Shown: positions 24,693 to 33,274 of the stretch, piece by piece | How the letters are laid out: each line of letters opens with the position of its first letter | How positions within the stretch are numbered: position 1 is the first letter of the stretch | From: Bacilli bacterium | Lineage (GTDB): Bacteria > Bacillota_I > Bacilli_A > RFN20 > CAG-826 | NCBI GenBank assembly: GCA_017635565.1 | Contig: JAGBLE010000002.1 | Span: 1 to 37,058, forward strand | DNA length: 37,058 nucleotides | Reading direction: 5' to 3' | The notes under the pieces: model-generated | What the model was told of the DNA's origin: nothing | What the model saw: the letters and a program-made list of their open reading frames with translations, nothing else | Database searches by the model: none | Position numbers and translations under genes: made by a program

Positions 24693-25406
24693 TTATTTTA
24701 TAAGTGTATCAACAGAGTTCAAATAGACTCCCAAATCATCCTTAACGTACTCTTTGAGATGCTTAAACACGACAATTTTATCTTCTTTGCTATATTTTTC
24801 TCCTTGGACGCAAGAATAATCTGGCGACTTAAATATATAGCGGATAAGTCTCATTTGATTTGGTGATAAATCATTATTCATCATCTCTTCAGCGCAGTTG
24901 CGACAAACAAAACCACCATCTGGGAAAGAAAATGTGACGATATCGTTTGTTTTTCCACAGAAGACGCATTGATTGATTTCGAGTTCTGCTCCTGCGTATT
25001 TAATCGCATGAGCTAAGAAAATCAATGACACTAATAAGATGTCTTTCCCACCATCAATCGCCTTTAATGCCCCTTCAATATCTTTAAATAAAAGATATTT
25101 TTCTTCATCTTGAAACATTTGATTGGTAACTTCAGTAATAAAAGAGATGGAATATAAATTTTCTAGAGAATTATTTCCAGTAAATGGAGAGAAAACTAAA
25201 TTAGCATCTTTGAGAGTTGGATGCTTATATCGGCGATCAGAAAATTCCACTTCAGCGATTGTTAAAGGATTGTTAAGCCACACGATTTGGGCTTTATTAT
25301 CTTGTCCGCGAAACGCTTTAAAGGAAAGAGTTTCAGTTTCACTGATCGCGTTAAAAATAACATCGTTTTCTTTATACTTTGTGTTTGATAATATGATTAC
25401 TTTCAT
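24693..25406 (-). CDS. recO: DNA repair protein RecO
   Basis: Recombination mediator that helps load RecA at gaps. N-terminal OB fold (from MKVIILSNTKYKENDVIFNAIS), helical C-terminal part and a four-Cys zinc site: C147, C150 (CVFCGK), C168, C171 (VCRNC). Start: ATG at 25406, one base after the era stop; a longer in-frame start at 25502 would lie inside era and is unlikely. 237 residues, normal. It follows era as in Bacillus. Confidence 0.95.
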   Translation of the reverse strand: MKVIILSNTKYKENDVIFNAISETETLSFKAFRGQDNKAQIVWLNNPLTIAEVEFSDRRYKHPTLKDANLVFSPFTGNNSLENLYSISFITEVTNQMFQDEEKYLLFKDIEGALKAIDGGKDILLVSLIFLAHAIKYAGAELEINQCVFCGKTNDIVTFSFPDGGFVCRNCAEEMMNNDLSPNQMRLIRYIFKSPDYSCVQGEKYSKEDKIVVFKHLKEYVKDDLGVYLNSVDTLIK

Positions 25407-25407
25407 T

Positions 25408-26295
25408 TTAACGTTTTTTGTTTTTATATCCGTAGGCTTCGAGTAATTCGTCGCTATTTCTCCAATCAGATTGGACTTTGACAAATAGCTTGAGATAAAC
25501 ATGTTTATTTAATAATTTTTCGATATCTCTTCTCGCTTTTAAACCGATATCTTTAATACGTTTTCCGTTCGCACCAATAACAATTCCCTTTTGGGAATCT
25601 TTTTCAACAATAATTGAAGCATGGATATGAATTGGATTGTCTTCCCACGCAATATTATCGACATAAACGGCGATTGAATGAGGAACTTCATCTCTTAAAG
25701 TTTTTAGAACTTTTTCACGAATGATTTCTTTAATTTGGAAAATCTCATCTTTATCAGTGATTTCTTGACCAGGATAATACTCTGGGCCTTCTGGGAGGAG
25801 TTTTTCCACTAGAGCAATCAATTCCTCCAAATTGAATCTTTCGTTTGCTACCGTGTCAATAAAATGGCTTTCTGGAAGCTTTTCTCGATAGATGGACTTC
25901 AATTTTTCCACTTCATCAATTCTTGCGAGATCAATTTTATTAAAGACGAGAATTAATGGAGCGTTATTAATGTCTAAGTGATTTAACAAGAATTCATCAC
26001 CTTCTGAAAATGGACGAGACGCATCAATAACTAAAATATTAACATCTGACTCATGGGCACTGGAATATGCCATCGCGTTCATTTCTTCGCCTAATTTTGC
26101 GTGAGGCTTATGAATACCAGGAGTGTCGACAAAAATAATTTGACTATCATCCCCTCGATAAATACCTCGTATTATATTACGAGTTGTTTGGCTTTTATCA
26201 GTGACTATTGAGACTTTTCGATTGATAACGCCATTCAATATCGTCGATTTTCCTACATTTGGATGCCCTAAGATGGCAACAAAACCTGACTTCAT
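25408..26295 (-). CDS. era: GTPase Era
   Basis: Binds the 3' end of 16S rRNA and helps 30S maturation. G1 GHPNVGKST, G2 region TTRNIIRG, G3 DTPGIHKP, G4 NKID, then a C-terminal KH domain with VEKDSQKGIVIGANGKRIKDIG. 295 residues, normal. The ATG overlaps the cdd stop by one base; recO follows after one base. Confidence 0.97.
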   Translation of the reverse strand: MKSGFVAILGHPNVGKSTILNGVINRKVSIVTDKSQTTRNIIRGIYRGDDSQIIFVDTPGIHKPHAKLGEEMNAMAYSSAHESDVNILVIDASRPFSEGDEFLLNHLDINNAPLILVFNKIDLARIDEVEKLKSIYREKLPESHFIDTVANERFNLEELIALVEKLLPEGPEYYPGQEITDKDEIFQIKEIIREKVLKTLRDEVPHSIAVYVDNIAWEDNPIHIHASIIVEKDSQKGIVIGANGKRIKDIGLKARRDIEKLLNKHVYLKLFVKVQSDWRNSDELLEAYGYKNKKR

Positions 26296-26696
26296 TATTT
26301 CAAATCATCCCCGCTAAAAGCGTATGGCAAAAGTTCTTCAACATTTGTTTCTTGAACATCACCTTTGATATTGCTCATTATAATGAGTCCATCTTTAGGA
26401 AAGAGTTCACTAATCACTTGTCGGCACGCTCCGCAAGGGGAACATGGACCTTCTGTGTCCGCTGATAAAGCTAAAGCAACAAAATCACTTTTCTTATAGC
26501 CATTCATCATTGCGTGATATAAAGCATTTCTTTCAGCGCACATACATAGCGGATAGGAAGAATTTTCAACATTCGCTCCTAAAAAGACTTTACCATCTTT
26601 AGTTAATAACGCTGCTCCAACTGCAAAGTGGCTATATGGTGAATACGAGAGGTTTCTTGCCTCCACTGCTTTTTTGATCAATTCTTTCTTATCCAT
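26295..26696 (-). CDS. cdd: Cytidine deaminase
   Basis: Deaminates cytidine and deoxycytidine to uridine forms in pyrimidine salvage. Homotetrameric type, 133 residues: SPYSHFAVGAALLTKDG, the zinc motif CAERNALYHA (Cys plus catalytic Glu) and PCSPCGACRQVISEL. Its ATG follows the ybeY TAA without a gap (TAAATG). Together with deoB it supports nucleoside salvage. Confidence 0.96.
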   Translation of the reverse strand: MDKKELIKKAVEARNLSYSPYSHFAVGAALLTKDGKVFLGANVENSSYPLCMCAERNALYHAMMNGYKKSDFVALALSADTEGPCSPCGACRQVISELFPKDGLIIMSNIKGDVQETNVEELLPYAFSGDDLK

Positions 26697-27152
26697 TTAG
26701 ATTCCTCTTTCTTTAAGGATTTTTTCTTGTAAATCAAACATCACTTCTTCATCTTCCTTATTCATATGGTCGTATCCTAATAAATGGAGTAAACCATGAA
26801 CAAATAAGAAACAAAGTTCGCGTTTAATGGAATGGCCGTATTCTTGAGCTTGTTCGCTAGCCTTTTCCACTGAGATATAAATATCTCCAAGAGCGACCAT
26901 TCCTTCTTTAAATAGGACTTTTTGATATTGATGTCCATCATCTAAAAAGGCAAAACTGATGACGTCTGTTGGTCGATCAATCCCTCGATATTTTTTATTG
27001 ATACGGTGAATGTATCGATTATCAATTAAAGAAACGGAGATGATTGGGTCACACTTAATGCCAAGCATCTTAAGTGCGGTTTCCGCTAAAGAATAGTATT
27101 CTTCTTCGTAATCCGCATATTCTTCAAATTTTGAATTAAAATCGAGTTCCAT
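26697..27152 (-). CDS. ybeY: rRNA maturation endoribonuclease YbeY
   Basis: Metal-dependent RNase of the UPF0054 family, acting in 16S rRNA 3' processing and ribosome quality control. Zinc motif HGLLHLLGYDH with H119, H123 and H129; upstream RGIDRPTDVISFAF is the family signature. 151 residues. Order ybeY-cdd-era-recO matches low-GC Gram-positives, though phoH and dgkA, usual neighbours, are missing. The ribosome site is weak. Confidence 0.96.
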   Translation of the reverse strand: MELDFNSKFEEYADYEEEYYSLAETALKMLGIKCDPIISVSLIDNRYIHRINKKYRGIDRPTDVISFAFLDDGHQYQKVLFKEGMVALGDIYISVEKASEQAQEYGHSIKRELCFLFVHGLLHLLGYDHMNKEDEEVMFDLQEKILKERGI

Positions 27153-27188
27153 TGCCTAATTAGTTTATCATAGATAAGTCCTTATAAT

Positions 27189-28385
27189 CTACGAATTATT
27201 TTTCTCGACAATTGAATTGAGTAGTTTTGCACGGGCAAAATCATATTCTTCGCTCTGTTTAGAGAAGTCCATGATTTTGGAAAAAGTTCTTTTCAAGAAA
27301 ACTGAGATACATAAAAAGAAAACGACATAGGTGATTTGTATTGTTCCAGTAATCGCCATCGTCAATATGATGGTAATTAGTAAGATTGCGATTTCTAAAT
27401 AAGTATAGATATTTCTTCCTAAGCCAACTTGATATGCGAGAGAATGGGCTTCAGTGCTTTTAGCCTTAAATTGAAAATCGTTTTCAACTTCGAGTAATTC
27501 GCTTTCTTTTTCCACTATTTCAACTTTTCTTTGTTCAAAAATTGGGAGATAGATAAACACTTCAACAAACGCGAGGACCATTGGGAGAATAATGTAAATA
27601 ACATTAATGGTTGCGTTCATCACTAAGATTACCGTAATAAATATTGAAACTAGAGTGAGATAGATGAAATTTGGAAAAATGGTTAATGAGATGTTGCGAT
27701 ATTTCTCAATGGTTTTATAAAGTTCGATATAATCTTGTTTTTCAACTTTAAAATCATAAGAGAATATTTCATCATCCATCCTTCTCATCGCATTGACCAA
27801 GTTATTGCGGAAGAGAATTTCAAAGATGATAAAAACTGAAAAGAAAATGATTGGAAGATAAAACAAGGAAGTATCACTTATAAAATAAGTGCCTAATAAG
27901 AGACTTATACCGCTTAGAATTTGTAAAATCGGGAGAGTAATCTTATCTTTCTTTGCAATAAAGTCTGGGAACTGAATAGGACATTTACTCGGAGTAATCT
28001 CTTTGACGATAAGAGCCCGATAAGTCCACTCCTTGAAAAATAGTTCCGTTGGGATTTTCTTTTTTCCAACATCCGGATCAAAAACAGTGATATTTTTTCG
28101 ATTTGCTTTAAGCAATAGCACTGAATGATGGATCTTTTTTCGATTGAGTGTGACAACAATCGGAAAAGTCTTGCAGTTAAATAATTCTTCAGGTCGCAAA
28201 ATCTTTACTCCTTGAAGAGCCATGTTATACTCGCTAGCAATCGTGACCGCATCATGATAACTATATTTCTTATCTAATTCGCATTTTAGATAAAGATAGT
28301 TTCGGTCCTTATGATAATTAGCGAGCATCATTTTTAGGCAAGCAAACAAACAATCTTGCTCGCCTAGCTGGGATATAAAAAACAT
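27189..28385 (-). CDS. C39-type cysteine peptidase fused to an ABC-exporter membrane domain, no ATPase domain
   Basis: 398 residues. Residues 1-135 are a C39 (double-glycine) peptidase domain: QLGEQDCLFACLKMM with C12, then IHHSVLLL with H86/H87 and VFDPDVG with D103, so the triad looks complete. From about 147 on there are six hydrophobic segments (about 147-168, 171-192, 233-257, 258-283, 329-350, 352-372) in the layout of an ABC exporter membrane domain, including the long cytoplasmic loops. Full-length relatives (peptidase-containing bacteriocin exporters) continue into an ATPase of about 230 residues; this one stops about 25 residues after the last helix, and ybeY begins 37 bases later. 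No short Gly-Gly peptide gene is nearby. A processing or export role is inferred; partner ATPase unknown. Confidence 0.8.
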   Translation of the reverse strand: MFFISQLGEQDCLFACLKMMLANYHKDRNYLYLKCELDKKYSYHDAVTIASEYNMALQGVKILRPEELFNCKTFPIVVTLNRKKIHHSVLLLKANRKNITVFDPDVGKKKIPTELFFKEWTYRALIVKEITPSKCPIQFPDFIAKKDKITLPILQILSGISLLLGTYFISDTSLFYLPIIFFSVFIIFEILFRNNLVNAMRRMDDEIFSYDFKVEKQDYIELYKTIEKYRNISLTIFPNFIYLTLVSIFITVILVMNATINVIYIILPMVLAFVEVFIYLPIFEQRKVEIVEKESELLEVENDFQFKAKSTEAHSLAYQVGLGRNIYTYLEIAILLITIILTMAITGTIQITYVVFFLCISVFLKRTFSKIMDFSKQSEEYDFARAKLLNSIVEKNNS

Positions 28386-28398
28386 ATTTTCTCCTTCC

Positions 28399-28415
28399 GG
28401 GGACGAAATCTCCCC
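28399..28415 (-). other. Small GC-rich hairpin just upstream of the C39 gene's ribosome site
   Basis: On the - strand GGGGA and TCCCC pair around a 7-base loop, 4 bases before GGAAGGAG of the C39 gene. GC-rich stems are rare in this leader-poor genome, so this may modulate translation; there is no T-run, so it is not a terminator. Confidence 0.45.
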
Positions 28416-28474
28416 TCATTTAATAAATAGAGGAAGAAAATTGCATTTTTTTGAAAAAATAATTTAATTTTTTT

Positions 28475-28508
28475 CTAAATAAAATAAAAAGACCTTTTTA
28501 AAGGTCTT
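28475..28508 (-). terminator. Rho-independent terminator of the heat-shock operon
   Basis: On the - strand AAGACCTT (28501-28508) and AAGGTCTT (28489-28496) pair around TAAA, followed by TTTATTTTATTTAG. The dnaJ TAA (28498-28500) lies in the loop. The following stretch to 28398 is AT-rich and holds no other gene. Confidence 0.88.
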
Positions 28509-29634
28509 GTTTTTTAAATTTCTTTTTAAACTTTGCGAATAACGAATCATCTTCTTTACTCGCATCTTTATAAGCTTTAAGAGCGTCCTTCTGTTTTTTA
28601 TTTAACGAAGTAGGACATTTGATATCAAGATGAATATATTGATCTCCTGGTTTTCCGGTTCTTAAATCTTTAATACCTTGCCCTTTTAGTCTAAGGATTT
28701 GGCCAGGTTGAGTTCCTTCAGGAATCGTGACCACCATTTCTCCATTAACTGTTGGAACATCAATTTTTGTTCCTAAGATAGCATCGATGAAATCGAGAGG
28801 GACATCCAAGTGGATATCATTTCTTTCACGCTTGAAATATGGATGTTCTTTAATGTTAATTTCGATATATAAATCTCCGTGAGCGCCTCCATTACTGCCA
28901 GCCCCACCCATTCCTGATAAACGGATTTGTTGGCCATCATTAATGCCGACAGGGATATGAATCTTCTGAGTTTTCTTAACGCGCTTATGACCAGAGCCAC
29001 CACAGACCAAACATTTCTTTGAAATGATTTTGCCTCTTCCTCCACAATCTGGACAAACAGTTTCAGTATTTACAACTCCAAATAAACTTCTTTGTTGTCT
29101 TGTAACTGAACCTCTTCCTCCACAGGTTGGACATGTCTTAATGTCGTTAGGGGTTTCTGCTCCAGAACCATGACAATTTGGACAATCATCATCAAAGTCA
29201 AATGACACTTCTTCATCTTTTCCATTAACCGCATCCATGAAGTCGACTTTAAGTCTCATTAAGACATCGTCGCCTCTAATTGGACCGGTTTGTCGTCTTT
29301 GACGAGATCCTCCTCCAAAGAAACTGCCGAATATATCGCCTAAATTGATGTCTTCTCCACCGAATCCTGAGAATCCACTGAACGGATTTCCTCCAGCAGG
29401 TCCACCACCAGTTTGTTCAAATGCTGCGTGACCAAATTGGTCATAAGCACTACGTTTTTGATCATCATAAAGGATATCATATGCTTCCTGAACTTCCTTG
29501 AATTTGGCTTCATCACCTGTTTCTTTGTTATCAGGGTGATACTTCTTGGCAAGTTTTCGGTAACTTGATTTGATTTCATCTTTTGATGCAGTTTTTGCTA
29601 CACCTAAGACTTCATAATAATCTCTTTTCGCCAT
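28498..29634 (-). CDS. dnaJ: Chaperone DnaJ
   Basis: Co-chaperone that stimulates the DnaK ATPase. J domain with YHPDNKE (HPD), a Gly/Phe-rich linker (GGPAGGNPFSGFSGFGG), the zinc centre with four CxxCxGxG repeats (CPNCHGSG, CPTCGGRG, CPDCGGRG, CLVCGGSG) and the C-terminal substrate domain. 378 residues. Last gene of the hrcA-grpE-dnaK-dnaJ operon, separated from dnaK by 63 bases containing a small hairpin. AAAGGA is its ribosome site. Confidence 0.98.
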   Translation of the reverse strand: MAKRDYYEVLGVAKTASKDEIKSSYRKLAKKYHPDNKETGDEAKFKEVQEAYDILYDDQKRSAYDQFGHAAFEQTGGGPAGGNPFSGFSGFGGEDINLGDIFGSFFGGGSRQRRQTGPIRGDDVLMRLKVDFMDAVNGKDEEVSFDFDDDCPNCHGSGAETPNDIKTCPTCGGRGSVTRQQRSLFGVVNTETVCPDCGGRGKIISKKCLVCGGSGHKRVKKTQKIHIPVGINDGQQIRLSGMGGAGSNGGAHGDLYIEINIKEHPYFKRERNDIHLDVPLDFIDAILGTKIDVPTVNGEMVVTIPEGTQPGQILRLKGQGIKDLRTGKPGDQYIHLDIKCPTSLNKKQKDALKAYKDASKEDDSLFAKFKKKFKKQDL

Positions 29635-29660
29635 ATTTAATCCTTTCTATCGCCATTAAA

Positions 29661-29675
29661 GAGGGCAAAGCCCTC
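29661..29675 (-). other. Hairpin between dnaK and dnaJ
   Basis: GAGGGC and GCCCTC pair perfectly around TTT on the - strand, and a few outer pairs are possible. What follows (TTTAATGGCG) has only three T, so it could be a weak terminator or an mRNA-stabilising stem that sets dnaK above dnaJ. Confidence 0.55.
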
Positions 29676-29697
29676 CTAATGACAATTAATTTAGTAA

Positions 29698-31521
29698 TTA
29701 AGCTTTATTTTTATCGGAGTAATCAGCATCGACTACATCATCTGGATTACTGCCTGGAGTTGAAGAATTTGCTCCTCCATTTTGTTGACCCGCTTGAGCG
29801 TTAGCCATATATGCGGCTGCTTGTTCGAGTTCAGAGAGACGTTTCTTCAATGTTTCGATATCGTTATTATCTAAAGCAGTTTTGAGTTCATCTCTAAGTT
29901 TTTGAGTTTGCTCTTTTTGAGTTGGATCAATGCTATCGCCTTTTTCTTGTAAAGAAATGTCAATATCATTAATTAAAGTTTCGGCTTTATTTTTGATTTC
30001 TGTTTCTTCTTTACGCTTATTATCTGCTTCAGCGTTTTCTTCAGCTTCTCTAACCATTCTATCGATATCTTCTTTAGAAAGTCCGTTACTACCAGTAATA
30101 GTAATTTCTTGTTCTTTTTGTGTATCTAAGTCTTTTGCAGATACTTTAACAATACCGTTAACATCGATTGAGAAAGTGACTTCAATTCTTGGCTCACCAC
30201 GTCTTGCTGGTTTAATACCGGTTAATTGGAAGTGACCTAAGAGTTTATTATCATGGGCCATTGGTCTTTCACCTTGATAAACCATGATATCAACCGCTGG
30301 TTGATTGTCCGCTGCAGTTGAGAAGACTTGTGATTGAGTGGTTGGAATTGTGGTATTTCTCTTAATGAGTGGAGTTAAGACTCCTCCTAAGGTTTCAATA
30401 CCTAATGTTAATGGAGTGACATCGAGAAGAACAACATCTTTAACATCACCACTGACAACACCGCCTTGATAAGCAGCACCGATAGAGACTGCTTCATCTG
30501 GGTTAACAGATAAGTTTGGTTTCTTTCCGGTTAATTGAGCGACTAATTCTTGAACCGCTGGCATACGGATTGAACCACCAATTAATAAGACTTGATCAAG
30601 TTCATTAGCACTCATATGTGCATCGCTTAAAGCACGTCTTACTGGTTCTTCACATCTCTTTAAGAGATGTCTTGTTAAATCTTGGAATTTAGCACGTGTT
30701 AATGTAGTTTCAAAGTTAACTGGTCCGTTAGCGGTCATTGAGATAAATGGAAGGGAGACCACTGTTTCTAACGAAGAAGATAATTCAATCTTTGCTTTTT
30801 CAGCAGCTTCTCTAATTCTTTGTAAGCTTCCTTTATCAGTGATATCAACACCATTTTCAATTTTGATTTGAGCTTTGATATAGTCAGCGACGACTTGATC
30901 CCAGTCATCACCACCTAATTTGTTATCTCCTGCTGTGGAAACGACTTCAAATGTTCCATCTCCAATATCAAGGATTGAGACATCGAATGTACCACCACCT
31001 AAATCGAAGACTAAAATCTTTTCAGATTTATCGCTTTGTAAGCCATACGCTAACGCGGCTGCAGTTGGTTCGTTAATAATACGGACAACATCAAGTCCAG
31101 CGATTTGTCCAGCATCTTTCGTTGCTTGTCTTTGAGCATCATTGAAATAAGCTGGGACAGTAATAACTGCTTTTTCAATTTTGTGGCCAATATTTGCCTC
31201 AGCATATTTTTTCATATATGCGAGAATTTTTGCAGAGATTTCTTGTGGGGTGAAATCTTTATTCACACAGTTGATGTGAACTTTTTCTGCGCTGCCCATC
31301 TTTCTTTTAATAGAAGAAACGGTGTCAGGATTAGTAATCGCTTGTCTTTTAGCAGCGTTACCGACAATTTCTTCTCCACTTGCCTTAAAGGCAACCACTG
31401 ATGGAGTGGTCATTGTTCCTTCTGGTGAAGGGATGACTTTCACTGTACCATCTGCCTGTAAATAGGAAACAACTGAGTTAGTTGTACCAAGGTCAATACC
31501 TAAGATAATTTCTTTTGCCAT
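29698..31521 (-). CDS. dnaK: Chaperone DnaK (Hsp70)
   Basis: Main Hsp70. ATPase domain: [14 protein letters not shown] at the start, [43 protein letters not shown] and [12 protein letters not shown]; substrate domain: [14 protein letters not shown] and [19 protein letters not shown]; lid and a Gly/Ala/Asn tail ending [14 protein letters not shown]. 607 residues; the Gram-positive type, which lacks the 24-residue insert in the ATPase domain. AGGAGG is the ribosome site. It follows grpE by 14 bases. Confidence 0.99.
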   Translation of the reverse strand: MAKEIILGIDLGTTNSVVSYLQADGTVKVIPSPEGTMTTPSVVAFKASGEEIVGNAAKRQAITNPDTVSSIKRKMGSAEKVHINCVNKDFTPQEISAKILAYMKKYAEANIGHKIEKAVITVPAYFNDAQRQATKDAGQIAGLDVVRIINEPTAAALAYGLQSDKSEKILVFDLGGGTFDVSILDIGDGTFEVVSTAGDNKLGGDDWDQVVADYIKAQIKIENGVDITDKGSLQRIREAAEKAKIELSSSLETVVSLPFISMTANGPVNFETTLTRAKFQDLTRHLLKRCEEPVRRALSDAHMSANELDQVLLIGGSIRMPAVQELVAQLTGKKPNLSVNPDEAVSIGAAYQGGVVSGDVKDVVLLDVTPLTLGIETLGGVLTPLIKRNTTIPTTQSQVFSTAADNQPAVDIMVYQGERPMAHDNKLLGHFQLTGIKPARRGEPRIEVTFSIDVNGIVKVSAKDLDTQKEQEITITGSNGLSKEDIDRMVREAEENAEADNKRKEETEIKNKAETLINDIDISLQEKGDSIDPTQKEQTQKLRDELKTALDNNDIETLKKRLSELEQAAAYMANAQAGQQNGGANSSTPGSNPDDVVDADYSDKNKA

Positions 31522-31535
31522 AATTTATTTTCCTC

Positions 31536-32102
31536 CTATGCATCAGCTTTTTCTGGTGCTGTTTCGTTTTCTTTATTAGTAACTTTACTCACGCTTACTT
31601 GAACCATTGCTGGTCTAATAATGCGATCGTGAAGTTTGTAACCTTTTCCATAAACTTTAAGAATGAGATTTTCTTTTTCTCCTTCTTCGGTATCCACTGC
31701 ATTCATTGAACGTGAATCGAATTCATCGCCAACGTTTGGGCTGATTTCTTTTACACCTTCATTTTCCAAAATGGAAACGAGATTTCGATAAACGTATTGG
31801 AAGCCGGTTAAGTAGTTCTTAAGAGCGGGATCAGTTGGCTCATTAGCAAGAGCCATGTGGAAGCTATCAAGCACTGGAAGTAAATCTTCAATAAACCCTT
31901 CACTGCGATATCTCATTGCTTCTTTGTAATCTTTCTCAAGATTATTTCTTAAGTTTTTCGTATCGGCATAGGCTCGATAATATTCATTTTTCCAATGTTC
32001 GACATCCGCTTTTAGTTTTTCATTTTCTTCAGCGAGCTTATCGATTTTCTTTTTTTCTTTTTTATTCACTACTTCTTCTTGCTTTTCTTCGTTATCAGTC
32101 AT
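31536..32102 (-). CDS. grpE: Nucleotide exchange factor GrpE
   Basis: Releases ADP from DnaK. Highly charged start (1-35), a long coiled coil with DVEHWKNEYYRAYADTKNLR (about 35-85) and the C-terminal beta domain with PNVGDEFDSRSMNAV and GKGYKLHDRIIRPAMVQVS. 188 residues. It overlaps hrcA by 8 bases; AAAGGAGG lies within the end of hrcA. Confidence 0.97.
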   Translation of the reverse strand: MTDNEEKQEEVVNKKEKKKIDKLAEENEKLKADVEHWKNEYYRAYADTKNLRNNLEKDYKEAMRYRSEGFIEDLLPVLDSFHMALANEPTDPALKNYLTGFQYVYRNLVSILENEGVKEISPNVGDEFDSRSMNAVDTEEGEKENLILKVYGKGYKLHDRIIRPAMVQVSVSKVTNKENETAPEKADA

Positions 32103-33126
32103 CAGTGTTACCTCCTTTGTCGTTAAAGTATTTTTCTAATTCTTCAGATAAATATTCAAGAGCGCTTAGCGCTTTGTCATAATCCATTCTCTTTGGACCG
32201 ACCAAAGTGATTGTATTTTCACTTGATGGCCCAATTTTAATTTTTGCGGTGATTAATGAAACGTCTGGGTTTCCATCAACATCGCCGATGCTTACTGAAG
32301 TTTCATTATCATCTGCGATTTGATAATCGGCTTTTCTTAACAAAGAAGCATCATCAAGTAATTTCATTACTCTCATAAGTGCATCTGTGTCATTTTTGAA
32401 TTCTGGATGATTGAATAATTCATCTCTTCCATATAAGGAGAGTCGATCTCCCGCAAATCTCAATAGCGATTCTAATATTGCTTGATACACCACATCATGA
32501 GAAACAATGTAATCGGAAAGAACTGGTTTTAAGGATTCCATCTTACCAACTAAATCATTAATTGGTGTTCCTTTAAGTCGTTCATTTAGAAGTTCAACGC
32601 ATTTCACCACTTCTTCAGATTTGATGTTTTCTTCAAGGATAAATGTTTTGTTCTCCACATATCCTTTATCAGTGACGAAGATTGCGGTAATCGTATTTTC
32701 GTTAATTGGTACGAGTTGAATACTTGCGAGATGTTCAGCGCTTTCTTCAGGACCCATAACGACACTGACAAGATTAGTCATATGAGATATAATCTCACAA
32801 CTTCTTTTAATAACTTCTTCGACTGATTGAATTTTGCTATCGAGGACAGATTGAAGTGAGTGTCGAATGTTTTCGTTTAATTCCTTGTCTCGAAGATGCT
32901 TGCAGTAATATTCATAGCCCTTAGAAGAAGGAACACGACCAGCGCTTGTGTGAGGTTTTTCAATATATCCCATTTTTTCAAGTGCAGACATTTCATTTCT
33001 GATTGTGGCGCTACTATATGGGAGATTGTATTCATCGATGAGAGTTTGACTTCCAACTGGTTCAGCAGTCTTAATGAAGTATTCAACAATCATCTTAAGA
33101 ATCGTTTCACTACGTGTTAATGACAT
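32095..33126 (-). CDS. hrcA: Heat-inducible transcription repressor HrcA
   Basis: Binds CIRCE and represses the chaperone genes; folded by GroEL in the classical model. N-terminal winged helix (RSETILKMIVEYFIKTAEPVGSQTL, then SSATIRNEMSALEKMGYIEKPHTSAGRVPS), GAF-like middle part, C-terminal segment with TLVGPKRMDYDKALSALEYL. 343 residues. GGAGTGAG is the ribosome site. First gene of the operon, with two CIRCE elements upstream. Confidence 0.98.
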   Translation of the reverse strand: MSLTRSETILKMIVEYFIKTAEPVGSQTLIDEYNLPYSSATIRNEMSALEKMGYIEKPHTSAGRVPSSKGYEYYCKHLRDKELNENIRHSLQSVLDSKIQSVEEVIKRSCEIISHMTNLVSVVMGPEESAEHLASIQLVPINENTITAIFVTDKGYVENKTFILEENIKSEEVVKCVELLNERLKGTPINDLVGKMESLKPVLSDYIVSHDVVYQAILESLLRFAGDRLSLYGRDELFNHPEFKNDTDALMRVMKLLDDASLLRKADYQIADDNETSVSIGDVDGNPDVSLITAKIKIGPSSENTITLVGPKRMDYDKALSALEYLSEELEKYFNDKGGNTDD

Positions 33127-33149
33127 TTAACTCACTCCTTTCTCTATTT

Positions 33150-33176
33150 TTAGCACTCATATTTTCCAAGTGCTAA
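33150..33176. promoter_or_regulatory. CIRCE element 1 (HrcA operator)
   Basis: TTAGCACTC (33150-33158), 9 bases, then AAGTGCTAA (33168-33176); one mismatch to the TTAGCACTC-N9-GAGTGCTAA consensus. It sits between the -10 and the hrcA ATG, 24 bases before the latter. Confidence 0.95.
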
Positions 33177-33180
33177 TTCT

Positions 33181-33208
33181 ATTATAACGAAAGTGTTAGC
33201 ACTGTCAA
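33181..33208 (-). promoter_or_regulatory. Promoter of hrcA-grpE-dnaK-dnaJ
   Basis: On the - strand TTGACA (33203-33208), 16 bases, then TATAAT (33181-33186): both hexamers at consensus. The -35 lies inside the spacer side of CIRCE 2 and the start site falls at CIRCE 1, so HrcA bound at either blocks it. Confidence 0.9.
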
Positions 33209-33222
33209 CACATTAGTGCTAA
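33196..33222. promoter_or_regulatory. CIRCE element 2 (HrcA operator)
   Basis: TTAGCACTG (33196-33204), 9 bases, then TAGTGCTAA (33214-33222); the inner base of each arm departs from consensus. It overlaps the -35. Confidence 0.88.
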
Positions 33223-33274
33223 AAAATTATAATTACCAAAGGTAAAAATTATTATTTCTCTTAAAAATTAATTA

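Noticed and set aside
28416-28488. AT-rich gap after dnaJ searched for a gene or RNA
   Set aside because: No start with ribosome site, no stable structure besides the terminator and the small hairpin.
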